NCBI RefSeq assembly: GCF_052857255.1 | Contig: NW_027526485.1 | Location: 2,418,001 to 2,482,000, forward strand | DNA: 64,000 bases | From: Amblyomma americanum | Taxonomy: Eukaryota > Arthropoda > Arachnida > Ixodida > Ixodidae | Direction of reading: 5' to 3' | Part shown: piece after piece, positions 9,709 through 22,500 of the stretch | Layout: each line of letters begins with the position of its first letter | Numbering within the stretch: position 1 is the first letter of the stretch | The notes under the pieces: model-generated | Told to the model about the DNA's origin: nothing | What the model saw: only the letters and a program-made list of their open reading frames with translations | Database searches by the model: none | Made by a program: the position numbers and the translations under genes

Positions 9709-11280
9709 AAGACAGCCGCCATCAGTGGGAAAGGTAATACGAAGTTTCTTTGGGACACCCAACTGTACAGTGGAAACACCTGGGATTCCCGACAAAGAAA
9801 AAATTCAAGACAGTCGCCATCAGTGGGAAAGGTAATGTGAACAGTTTCTTTGGGACATCAGACTGTACAGTGGAAACACCTGGGAATCCCGACAAAGAAA
9901 AAATTCAAAACAGCCATCCATGGGAAAGGTAATGTTAACAGTTTCTTTGGTAAACCCACATTGTCCAGTGGAAACATTGGGATTCCCAATAAAGAAAAAT
10001 TCACGACAGCCGCCATCAGTTGGAAAGGTAATGCGAAGTTTCTTTGGGACACCCAACTGTACAGTGGAAAAACCTAGGATTCCCGACAAAGAAAAAATTC
10101 AAGACAGCCGCCATCAGTGGGAAAGGTAATGCGAAGAGTTTCTTTGGGAAAATAAGAACGGAAAGTTGGGCTAGTTGGTGTGGATTCATACTTGACAGCG
10201 CAAAAAAACGAGGACAAAAGCGAACGAGGAGACACCAGACTGTAGTGGAAACACCTGGGTTTCCCAACAAAGAAAAAATTCAAGACAGTAATCCATGGGA
10301 AAGGTAATGCTACCAGTTTCTTTGATGCACCCACGTTGTCCAGTGGAAACACTGGGATTCCCAATAAAGAAAAATTCAAGACAGCCGCCATCAGTGGGAA
10401 AGGTAATGCGAAGTTTCTTTGGGACACCCAACTGCACAGTGGAAACACCTGGTATTCCCGACAAAGAAAAAATTCAAGACAGCCGCCATCAGTGGGAAAG
10501 GTAATGCGAACAGTTTCTTTGGGACATCAGACTGTACAATGGAAACACCTCGGTTTCCCAACAAAGAAAAAATTCAAAACAGCCATCCGTCGGAAAGGTA
10601 ATGTTAACAGTTTCTTTGGTAAACCCACGTTGTCCAGTGGAAACATTGGGATTCCCAATAAAGAAAAATTCAAGACAGCTGCCATCAGTGGGAAAGGTAA
10701 AGCAAAGTTTCTTTGGGACACCCAACTGTACAGTGGAAATGCCTGGGATTCCCAACAAAGAAAAAAACTCAAGACAACCGCCATAAGTGGGAAAGGTAAT
10801 GCGAAGTTTCTTTGGGACACCAGACTCTACAGTGGAAACACCTGGGTTTCCCAACAAAGAAAAAATTTAAGACAGCCATCCGCGGGAAAGGTAAAGCTAA
10901 CAGTTTCTTCGGTACACCCACATTGTCCAGTGGAAACACTGGGATTCCCTATAAAGAAAAATTCAAGACAGCCGCCATCAGTGGGAAAGGTAATGCGAAG
11001 TTTCTTTGGGACAACCGACTGCACAGTGGAAACACCTGGGATTCCCGACAAAGAAAAAATTCAAGACAGCCACCATCAGTGGAAAAGGTAATGCAAACCT
11101 TTTCCTTGGAACACCCAGAGTGTAGAGTGGGAACACGTGGGATTCCTGACAAAGAAAAATAGAAGACAGCCGCACTCAGTGGGAAAGGTAATGCTAACCG
11201 TTTCTTTGGGACACCCAGAGTGTAGAGTGGAAACACCTGGGATTCCCGACAAAGACAAAATTCAAGACAGCCGCCTTCAG
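9709..11280 (+). repeat. Left edge of array, mixed divergent monomers
   Basis: At least three monomer types alternate. One reads TTTGGTAAACCCACATTGTC and CCAATAAAGAAAAATTC. Another lacks the 4-bp CGCC-type insert (ACAGCCATCC..GGGAAAGG), like the monomers at the right edge. Spacing varies around 95-105 bp. The edge is joined directly to LINE B at 9708 and carries a PLE fragment at about 10151-10231. Confidence 0.85.
10151..10231 (+). mobile_element. PLE head fragment inside a monomer
   Basis: A monomer is interrupted after TTTCTTTGGGA by about 80 bp beginning AAATAAGAACGGAAAGTTGG and containing GGGCTAGTTGGT and GCGCAAAAAAACGAGGACAA. The monomer then resumes at GACACCAGACTGTA. The inserted sequence matches the head of other PLE copies here. 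No target duplication is evident. Confidence 0.6.
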
Positions 11281-14200
11281 TGGCAAATGTAATCAAAAGT
11301 TTATTTGGGACACACGACTGTACAGTGGAAACACCTGGGATTCCCGACAAAGAAAAAAATTCAAGACAGCCGCCATCAGTGGGAAATGTAATGCTAATCG
11401 TTTCTTTGGGACACACAGAGTGTAGAGTAGAAACACCTGGCATTCCCGACAAAGAAAAAACTTCAAGACAGCCGCCATCAGAGGGAAAGGTAATGCTAAC
11501 CGTTTCTTTGGGACACACAGAGTGTAGAGTGGAAACACCTGGCATTCCCGACAAAGAGAAAAAATTCAAGACAGCCACAATCAGTGGGAAAGGTAATGCT
11601 AACCGTTTCTTTGGGACACACAGAGTGTAGAGTGAAAACACCTGGCATTCCCGACAAAGACAAAATTCAAGACAGCCGCCATCAGTGGGAAAGGTAATGC
11701 TAACCGTTTCTTTGGGACACACAAAGTACAGAGTGGGAACGCCTGGCATTCCCGACAAAGAAAAAATTCAAGACAGCCGCCATCAGTGGGAAAGGTAATG
11801 CTAACCGTTTCTTTGGGACACACAGAGTGTAGAGTGGGAACACCTGGCATTCCCGACAAAGACAAAATTCAAGACAGCCGCCATCAGTGGGAAAGGTAAT
11901 GCTAACCGTTTCTTTGGGACACACAGAGTGTAGAGTGGAAACACCTGGCATTCCCGACAAAGACAAAATTCAAGACAGCCGCCATCGGTGGGAAAGGTAA
12001 TGCTAACCGTTTCTTCGGGACACACAGAGTGTAGAGTGGAAACACCTGGCATTCCCGAAAAAGAAAAAATTCAAGACAGCCGCCATCAGTGGGAAAGGTA
12101 ATACTATCCGTTTCTTCGGGACACACAGAGTGCAGAGTGGAGACACCTGGCATATCCGACAAAGACAAAATTCAAGACAGCCGCCATCAGTGGGAAAGGT
12201 AATGCTAACCGTTTCTTCGGGACACAAAGAGTGTAGAGTGGAAACACCTGGCATTCCCCACAAAGACAAAATTCAAGACAGCCGCCATCAGTGGGAAAGG
12301 TAATGCTAACTGTTTCTTTGGGACACACAGAGTGCAGAGTGGAAACACCTGGCATTCCCGACAAAGACAAAATTCAAGACAGCCGCCATCAGTGGGAAAG
12401 GTAATGCTAACCGTTTCTTTGGGACACACAGAGTGTAGAGTGGAAACACCTGGCATTCCCGACAAAGACAAAATTCAAGACAGCCGCCATCAGTGGGAAA
12501 GGTAATACTAACCGTTTCTTCGGGAAAAACAGAGTGTAGAGTGGAAACACCTGGCATTCCCGACAAAGACAAAATTCAAGACAGCCGCCATCAGTGGGAA
12601 AGGTAATGCTAACCATTTCTTTGGGACACACAGAGTGTAGAGTGGGAACACCTGGCATTCCCGACAAAGAAAAAATTCAAGACAGCAGCCATCAGTGGGA
12701 AAGGTAATGCGAAGTTTATTTGGGACACCCGACTGTACAGTGGAAACATCTGGGATTCCCAACAAAGAAAAAATTCAAGACAGCCGCCATCAGTGGGAAA
12801 GGTAATGCTAACCGTTTCTTTGGGACACACAGAGTGCAGAGTGGAAACACCTGGCATTCCCGACAAAGACAAAATTCAAGACAGCCGCCATCAGTGGGAA
12901 AGGTAATGCTAACCGTTTCTTTGGGACACACAGAGTGTAGAGTGGAAACACCTGGCATTCCTGACAAAGACAAAATTCAAGACAGCCGCCATCAGTGGGA
13001 AAGGTAATACTAACCGTTTCATCGGGAAAAACAGAGTGTAGAGAGGAAACACCTGGCATTCCCGACAAAGACAAAATTCAAGACAGACGCCATGAATGGG
13101 AAAGGTAATGCTAACCGTTTCTTCGGGACACACAGAGTGTAGAGTGGAAACACCTGGCATTCCCGACAAAGACAAAATTCAAGACAGCCGCCTTCAGTGG
13201 GAAAGGTAATGCTAGCCGTTTCTTTGGGACACAGAGAGTGTAGAGTGGAAAAAGCTGGCATTCCCGACAAAGACAAAATTCAAGACAGCCGCCATCAGTG
13301 GGAAAGGAAATACTAACCGTTTCTTTGGGACACACAGAGTGTAGAGTGAAAACACCTGGCATTCCCGACAAAGAAAAAATTCAAGACAGCCGCCATCAGT
13401 GGGAAAGGTAATGCTAACCGTTTCTTTGGGACACACAGAGTGTAGAGTGAAAACACCTGGCATTCCCAAAAAAGAAAAAATTCAAGACAGCCGCCATCAG
13501 TGGGATAGGTAATGCTAACCGTTTCTTTGGGACACACAGAGTGTAGAGTGAAAACACCTGGCATTCCCGACAAAGACAAAATTCAAGACAGCCGCCATAA
13601 GTGGGAAAGGTAATGCCAACCGTTTCTTTGGGACACCCAGAGTGTAGAGTGGAAACACCAGGCATTCCCGACAAAGAAAAAAATTCAAGACAGCCGCCAT
13701 CAGTGGGAAAGGTAATGCTAACCGTTTCTTTGGGACACACAGAGTGTAGAGTGGAAACGCCTGGCATTCCCGACAAAAAAAAAATTCAAGACAGCCGCCA
13801 TCAGTGGGAAAGGTAATGCTAACCGTTTCTTTGGGACACACAGAGTGTAGAGTGGAAACACCTGGCATTCCCGACAAAGAAAAAAATTCAAGACAGCCGC
13901 CATCAGTGGGAAAGGTACTGCTAACCTTTTTTTTTAGGACACACAGAGTGTAGAGTGAAAACACCTGGCATTCCCGACAAAGAAAAAAATTCAAGACAGC
14001 CGCCATCCGTGGGAAAGGTACTGCTAACCTTTTTTTTTGGGACACACAGAGTGTAGAGTGGAAACACCTGGCATTCCCGACAAAGAAAAAATTCAAGACA
14101 GCCGCCATCAGTGGGAAAGGTAATGCTAACCTTTTTTTTTGGGACACACAGAGTATAGAGTGAAAACACCTGGCATTCCCGACAAAGAAAAAATTCAAGA

Positions 14201-17200
14201 CAGCCGCCATCAGTGGGAAAGGTAATGCTAACCGTTTCTTTGGGACACACAGAGTGTAGAGTGGAAACACCTGGCATTCCCGACAAAGACAAAATTCAAG
14301 ACAGCCGCCTTCAGTGGGGAAGGTAATGCTAACCGTTTCTTTGGGACACAGAGAGTGTAGAGTGGAAAAAGCTGGCATTCCCGACAAAGACAAAATTCAA
14401 GACAGCCGCCATCAGTGGGAAAGGAAATACTAACCGTTTCTTTGGGACACACAGAGTGTAGAGTGAAAACACCTGGCATTCCCGACAAAGAAAAAATTCA
14501 AGACAGCCGCCATCAGTGGGAAAGGTAATGCTAACCGTTTCTTTGGGACACACAGAGTGTAGAGTGAAAACACCTGGCATTCCCAAAAAAGAAAAAATTC
14601 AAGACAGCCGCCATCAGTGGGATAGGTAATGCTAACCGTTTCTTTGGGACACCCAGAGTGTAGAGTGGAAACACCAGGCATTCCCGACAAAGAAAAAAAT
14701 TCAAGTCAGCCGCCATCAGTGGGAAAGGTAATGCTAACCGTTTCTTTGGGACACACAGAGTGTAGAGTGAAAACACCTGGCATTCCCGACAAAGACAAAA
14801 TTCAAGACAGCCGCCATCAGTGGGAAAGGTAATGCTAACCGTTTCTTTGGGACACCCAGAGTGTAGAGTGGAAACACCAGGCATTCCCGACAAAGAAAAA
14901 AATTCAAGACAGCCGCCATCAGTGGGAAAGGTAATGCTAACCGTTTCTTTGGGACACACAGAGTGTAGAGTGGAAACGCCTGGCATTCCCGACAAAAAAA
15001 AAATTCAAGACAGCCGCCATCAGTGGGAAAGGTAATGCTAACCGTTTCTTTGGGACACAGAGTGTAGAGTGGAAACACCTGGCATTCCCGACAAAGCAAA
15101 AAATTCAAGACAGCCGCCATCAGTGGGAAAGGTAATGCTAACCGTTTCTTTGGGACACACAGAGTGTAGAGTGGAAACACCTGGCATTCCCGACAAAGAA
15201 AAAATTCAAGACAGCCGCCATCAGTGGGAAAGGTAATGCTAACCGTTTCTTTGGGACACACAGAGTGTAGAGTGAAAACACCTGGCATTCCCGACAAAGA
15301 AAAAATTCAAGACAGCCGCTATCAGTGGGAAAGGTAATGCTAACCGTTTCTTTGGGACACACAGAGTGTAGAGTGGGAACACCTGGCATTCCCGACAAAG
15401 ACAAAATTCAAGACAGCCGCCATCAGTGGGAAAGGTAATGCTAACCGTTTCTTTGGGACACACAGAGTGTAGAGTGAAAACACCTGGCATTCCCGACAAA
15501 GAAAAAATTCAAGACAGCCGCCATCAGTGGGAAAGGTAATGCTAACCGTTTCTTTGGGACACACAGAGTGTAGAGTGGGAACACCTGGCATTCAGGACAA
15601 ACAAAAAATTCAAGACAGCCGCCATCAGTGGGAAAGGTAATGCTAACCGTTTCTTTGGGACACACAGAGTGTAGAGTGGGAACACCTGGCATTCCCGACA
15701 AAGAAAAAATTCAAGACAGCCGCCATCAGTGGGAAAGATAATGCTAACCGTTTCTTTGGGACACACAGAGTGTAGAGTGGGAACACCTGGCATTCCCGAC
15801 AAAGAAAAAATTCAAGACAGCCGCCATCAGTAGGAAAGATAATGCTAATCGTTTCTTCGGGACACACAGAGTGTAGAGTGGGAACACCTCGCATTCCCGA
15901 CAAAGAAAAAATTCAAGACAGCCGCCATCAGTGGGAAAGGTAATGCTAACCGTTTCTTTGGGACACACAGAGTGTAGAGTGGGAACACCTGGCATTCCCG
16001 ACAAAGAAAAAATTCAAGACAGCCGCCATCAGTGGGAAAGATAATGCTAATCGTTTCTTCGGGACACACAGAGTGTAGAGTGGAAACACCTGGCATTCCC
16101 GACAAAGACAAAATTCACGACAGCCGCCATCAGTGGGAAAGGTAATGCTAACCGTTTCTTTGGGACACACAGAGTGTAGAGTGGAAACACCTGGCATTCT
16201 CGACAAAGACAAAATTCAAGACAGCCGCCATCAGTGGGAAAGGTAATGCTAACCGTTTCTTTGGGACACACAGAGTGTAGAGTGGGAACACCTGGCATTC
16301 CCGACAAAGAAAAAATTCAAGACAGCCGCCATCAGTGGGAAAGGTAATGCTAACCGTTTCTTTGGGACATACAGAGTGTAGAGTGGGAACACCTGGCATT
16401 CCCGACAAAGAAAAAATTCAAGACAGCCGCCATCAGTGGGAAAGATAATGCTAACCGTTTCTTTGGGACACACAGAGTGTAGAGTGGGAACACCTGGCAT
16501 TCCCGACAAAAAAAAAAATTCAAGACAGCCGCCATCAGTGGGAAAGGTAATGCTAACCGTTTCTTTGGGACACACAGAGTGTAGAGTGGAAACACCTGGC
16601 ATTCCCGACAAAGAAAAAATTCAAGACAGCCGCCATCAGTGGGAAAGGTAACGCTAACCGTTTCTTTGGGACACACAGAGTGTAGAGTGGAAACACCTGG
16701 CATTCCCGACAAAGAAAAAGTTCAAGACACCCGCCTTCAGTAGGAAAGGTAATGCTAACCGTTTCTTTGGGACACACAGAGTGTAGAGTGGAAACACCTG
16801 GCATTCCCGACAAAGACAAAATTCAAGACAGCCGACATCAGTGGGAAAGATAATGCTAACCGTTTCTTTGGGACACACAAAGTGTAGAGTGAAAACACCT
16901 GGCATTCCCGACAAAGAAAAAATTCAAGACAGCCGCCATCAGTGGAAAAGGTAATGCTAACCGTTTCTTTGGGACACACAGAGTGTAGAGTGAAAACACC
17001 TGGCATTCCCGACAAAGAAAAAATTCAAGACAGCCGCCATCAGTGGGAAAGGTAATGCTAACCGTTTCTTTGGGACACACAGAGTGTAGAGTGAAAACAC
17101 CTGGCATTCCCGACAAAGAAAAAATTCAAGACAGCCGCCATCAGTGGAAAAGGTAATGCTAACCGTTTCTTTGGGACACACAGAGTGTAGAGTGAAAACA

Positions 17201-20200
17201 CCTGGCATTCCCGACAAAGACAAAATTCAAGACCGCCGCCATCAGTGGGAAAGGTAATGCTAACCGTTTCTTTGGGACACACAGAGTGTAGAGTGGGAAC
17301 ACCTGGCATTCCGGACAAAGAAAAAATTCAAGACAGCCGCCATCAGTGGGAAAGGTAATGCTAACCGTTTCTTTGGGACACACAGAGTGTAGAGTGGAAA
17401 CACCTGGAATTCCCGACAAAGAAAAAATTCAAGACAGCCGCCATCAGTGGGTAAGGTAATGCTAACAGTTTCTTTGGGACACACATAGTGTAGAGTGGAA
17501 ATACCTGGAATTCCCGACAAAGAAAAAAATTCAAGACAGCCACCATCAGTGGGAAAGGTAATGCTAACCGTTTCTTTGGGACACACATAGGGTAGAGTGG
17601 AAACACCTGGAATTCCCGACAAAGAAAAAAATTCAAGACAGCCGCCATCAGTGGGAAAGGTAATGCTAACCGTTTCTTTGGGACACACATAGTGTAGAGT
17701 GGAAACACCTGGAATTCCCGACAAAGAAAAAATTCAAGACAGCCGCCATCAGTGGGAAAGGTAATGCTAACAGTTTCTTTGGGACACACATAGTGTAGAG
17801 TGGAAACACCTGGAATTCCCGACAAAGACAATATTCAAGACAGCCGCCATCAGTGGGAAAGGTAATGCTAACCGTTTCTTTGGGACACACAGAGTGTAGA
17901 GTGGAAACACCTGGAATTCCCGACAAAGAAAAAAATTCAAGACAGCCGCCACCAGTGGGAAAGGTAATGGTAACGGTTTCTTTGGGACACACAGAGTGTA
18001 GAGTGGAAGCACCTGGCATTAACGACAAAGAAAAAATTCAAGACAGCCGCCATCAGTGGGAAAGGTAATGCTAACCGTTTCTTTGGGACACACAGAGCGT
18101 AGAGTGAAAACAGCTGGCATTCCCGACAAAGAAAAAATTCAAGACAGCCGCCATCAGTAGGAAAGGTAATGCTAACCGTTTCTTTGGGACACACAGAGTG
18201 TAGAGTGGAAACACCTGGCATTCCCGACAAAGACAAAATTCAAGACAGCCGACATCAGTGGGAAAGGTAATGCTAACCGTTTCTTTGGGACACACAAAGT
18301 GTAGAGTGAAAACACCTGGCATTCCCGACAAAGACAAAATTCAAGACAGCCGCCATCAGTGGAAAAGGTAATGCTAACCGTTTCTTTGGGACACACAGAG
18401 TGTAGAGTGAAAACACCTGGCATTCCCGACAAAGACAAAATTCAAGACAGCCGCCATCAGTGGGAAAGGTAATGCTAACCGTTTCTTTGGGAGACAGAGT
18501 GTAGAGTGAAAACACCTGGCATTCCCGACAAAGACAAAATTCAGGACAGCCGCCATCAGTGGAAAAGGTAATGCTAACCGTTTCTTTGGGACACACAGAG
18601 TGTAGAGTGAAAACACCTGGCATTCCCGACAAAGACAAAATTCAAGACCACCGCCATCAGTGGGAAAGGTAATGCTAACCGTTTCTTTGGGACACACAGA
18701 GTGTAGAGTGGAAACACCTGGCATTCCCGACAAAGAAAAAATTCAAGACAGCCGCCATCAGTGGGAAAGGTAATGCTAACCGTTTCTTTGGGACACACAG
18801 AGTGTAGAGTGGAAGCACCTGGCATTAACGACAAAGAAAAAATTCAAGACAGCCGCCATCAGTGGGAAAGGTAATGCTAACCGTTTCTTTGGGACACACA
18901 GAGCGTAGAGTGAAAACAGCTGGCATTCCCGACAAAGAAAAAATTCAAGACAGCCGCCATCAGTAGGAAAGGTAATGCTAACCGTTTCTTTGGGACACAC
19001 AGAGTGTAGAGTGGAAACACCTGGCATTCCCGACAAAGACAAAATTCAAGACAGCCGACATCAGTGGGAAAGATAATGCTAACCGTTTCTTTGGGACACA
19101 CAAAGTGTAGAGTGAAAACACCTGGCATTCCCGACAAAGACAAAATTCAAGACAGCCGCCATCAGTGGAAAAGGTAATGCTAACCGTTTCTTTGGGACAC
19201 ACAGAGTGTAGAGTGAAAACACCTGGCATTCCCGACAAAGACAAAATTCAAGACAGCCGCCATCAGTGGGAAAGGTAATGCTAACCGTTTCTTTGGGAGA
19301 CAGAGTGTAGAGTGAAAACACCTGGCATTCCCGACAAAGACAAAATTCAAGACAGCCGCCATCAGTGGAAAAGGTAATGCTAACCGTTTCTTTGGGACAC
19401 ACAGAGTGTAGAGTGAAAACACCTGGCATTCCCGACAGACAAAATTCAAGACCGCCGCCATCAGTGGGAAAGGTAATGCTAACCGTTTCTTTGGGACACA
19501 CAGAGTGTAGAGTGGGAACACCTGGCATTCCGGACAAAGAAAAAATTCAAGACAGCCGCCATCAGTGGGAAAGGTAATGCTAACCGTTTCTTTGGGACAC
19601 ACAGAGCGTAGAGTGAAAACAGCTGGCATTCCCGACAAAGAAAAAATTCAAGACAGCCGCCATCAGTAGGAAAGGTAATGCTAACCGTTTCTTTGGGACA
19701 CACAGAGTGTAGAGTGGAAACACCTGGCATTCCCGACAAAGACAAAATTCAAGACAGCCGACATCAGTGGGAAAGATAATGCTAACCGTTTCTTTGGGAC
19801 ACACAAAGTGTAGAGTGAAAACACCTGGCATTCCCGACAAAGACAAAATTCAAGACAGCCGCCATCAGTGGAAAAGGTAATGCTAACCGTTTCTTTGGGA
19901 CACACAGAGTGTAGAGTGAAAACACCTGGCATTCCCGACAAAGACAAAATTCAAGACAGCCGCCATCAGTGGGAAAGGTAATGCTAACCGTTTCTTTGGG
20001 AGACAGAGTGTAGAGTGAAAACACCTGGCATTCCCGACAAAGACAAAATTCAAGACAGCCGCCATCAGTGGAAAAGGTAATGCTAACCGTTTCTTTGGGA
20101 CACACAGAGTGTAGAGTGAAAACACCTGGCATTCCCGACAAAGACAAAATTCAAGACCGCCGCCATCAGTGGGAAAGGTAATGCTAACCGTTTCTTTGGG

Positions 20201-22500
20201 ACACACAGAGTGTAGAGTGGGAACACCTGGCATTCCGGACAAAGAAAAAATTCAAGACAGCCGCCATCAGTGGGAAAGGTAATGCTAACCGTTTCTTTGG
20301 GACACACAGAGTGTAGAGTGGAAACACCTGGAATTCCCGACAAAGAAAAAATTCAAGACAGCCGCCATCAGTGGGAAAGGTAATGCTAACATCTTCTTTG
20401 GGACACACATAGTGTAGAGTGGAAATACCTGGAATTCCCGACAAAGAAAAAAATTCAAGACAGCCACCATCAGTGGGAAAGGTAATGCTAACCGTTTCTT
20501 TGGGACACACATAGGGTAGAGTGGAAACACCTGGAATTCCCGACAAAGAAAAAAATTCAAGACAGCCGCCATCAGTGGGAAAGGTAATGCTAACCGTTTC
20601 TTTGGGACACACATAGTGTAGAGTGGAAACACCTGGAATTCCCGACAAAGAAAAAATTCAAGACAGCCGCCATCAGTGGGAAAGGTAATGCTAACAGTTT
20701 CTTTGGGACACACATAGTGTAGAGTGGAAACACCTGGAATTCCCGACAAAGACAATATTCAAGACAGCCGCCATCAGTGGGAAAGGTAATGCTAACCGTT
20801 TCTTTGGGACACACAGAGTGTAGAGTGGAAACACCTGGAATTCCCGACAAAGAAAAAAATTCAAGACAGCCGCCATCAGTGGGAAAGGTAATGGTAACGG
20901 TTTCTTTGGGACACACAGAGTGTAGAGTGGAAGCACCTGGCATTAACGACAAAGAAAAAATTCAAGACAGCCGCCATCAGTGGGAAAGGTAATGCTAACC
21001 GTTTCTTTGGGACACACAGAGCGTAGAGTGAAAACAGCTGGCATTCCCGACAAAGAAAAAATTCAAGACAGCCGCCATCAGTAGGAAAGGTAATGCTAAC
21101 CGTTTCTTTGGGACACACAGAGTGTAGAGTGGAAACACCTGGCATTCCCGACAAAGACAAAATTCAAGACAGCCGACATCAGTGGGAAAGGTAATGCTAA
21201 CCGTTTCTTTGGGACACACAAAGTGTAGAGTGAAAACACCTGGCATTCCCGACAAAGACAAAATTCAAGACAGCCGCCATCAGTGGAAAAGGTAATGCTA
21301 ACCGTTTCTTTGGGACACACAGAGTGTAGAGTGAAAACACCTGGCATTCCCGACAAAGACAAAATTCAAGACAGCCGCCATCAGTGGGAAAGGTAATGCT
21401 AACCGTTTCTTTGGGAGACAGAGTGTAGAGTGAAAACACCTGGCATTCCCGACAAAGACAAAATTCAGGACAGCCACCATCAGTGGAAAAGGTAATGCTA
21501 ACCGTTTCTTTGGGACACACAGAGTGTAGAGTGAAAACACCTGGCATTCCCGACAAAGACAAAATTCAAGACCACCGCCATCAGTGGGAAAGGTAATGCT
21601 AACCGTTTCTTTGGGACACACAGAGTGTAGAGTGGGAACACCTGGCATTCCAGACAAAGAAAAAATTCAAGACAGCCGCCATCAGTGGGAAAGGTAATGC
21701 TAACCGTTTCTTTGGGACACACAGAGTGTAGAGTGGAAACACCTGGAATTCCCGATAAAGAAAAAATTCAAGACAGCCGCCACCAGTGGGAAAGGTAATG
21801 CTAACAGTTTCTTTGGGACACACATAGTGTAGAGTGGAAATACCTGGAATTCCCGACAAAGAAAAAAATTCAAGACAGCCACCATCAGTGGGAAAGGTAA
21901 TGCTAACCGTTTCTTTGGGACACACATAGGGTAGAGTGGAAACACCTGGAATTCCCGACAAAGAAAAAAATTCAAGACAGCCGCCATCAGTGGGAAAGGT
22001 AATGCTAACCGTTTCTTTGGGACACACATAGTGTAGAGTGGAAACACCTGGAATTCCCGACAAAGACAATATTCAAGACAGCCGCCATCAGTGGGAAAGG
22101 TAATGCTAACCGTTTCTTTGGGACACACAGAGTGTAGAGTGGAAACACCTGGAATTCCCGACAAAGAAAAAAATTCAAGACAGCCGCCATCAGTGGGAAA
22201 GGTAATGGTAACGGTTTCTTTGAAACACACATAGTGTAGAGTGGAAACATTTGGCATTCCCGACAAAGAAAAAAATTCAAGACAGCCGCCATCTGTGGGA
22301 AAGGTAATGCTAACCGTTTCTTTGCGACACACATAGTGTAGAGTGGAAACACCTGGAATTCCCGACAAAGAAAAAATTCAAGACAGCAGCCACCAGTAGG
22401 AAAGGTAATGCTAACCCTTTCTTTGGGACACACAGAGTGTAGAGTGGCAACACCTGGCATTCCCGACAAAGAAAAAATTCAACACAGCCGCCATCAGTGG
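11281..22500 (+). repeat. 101-bp monomer block with higher-order repeats
   Basis: About 110 monomers of the type AATGCTAACCGTTTCTTTGG...ACACACAGAGTGTAGAGTGG, mostly exactly 101 bp apart. Larger duplicated blocks are visible through shared variant monomers: about 13111-14228 repeats with an offset of 1117 bp (11 monomers). The 17260-18870 stretch recurs at 20184-21800 with an offset of 2924 bp (29 monomers). Within it, offsets of 806 and 703 bp (8 and 7 monomers) link 18071, 18877 and 19580. Confidence 0.9.
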
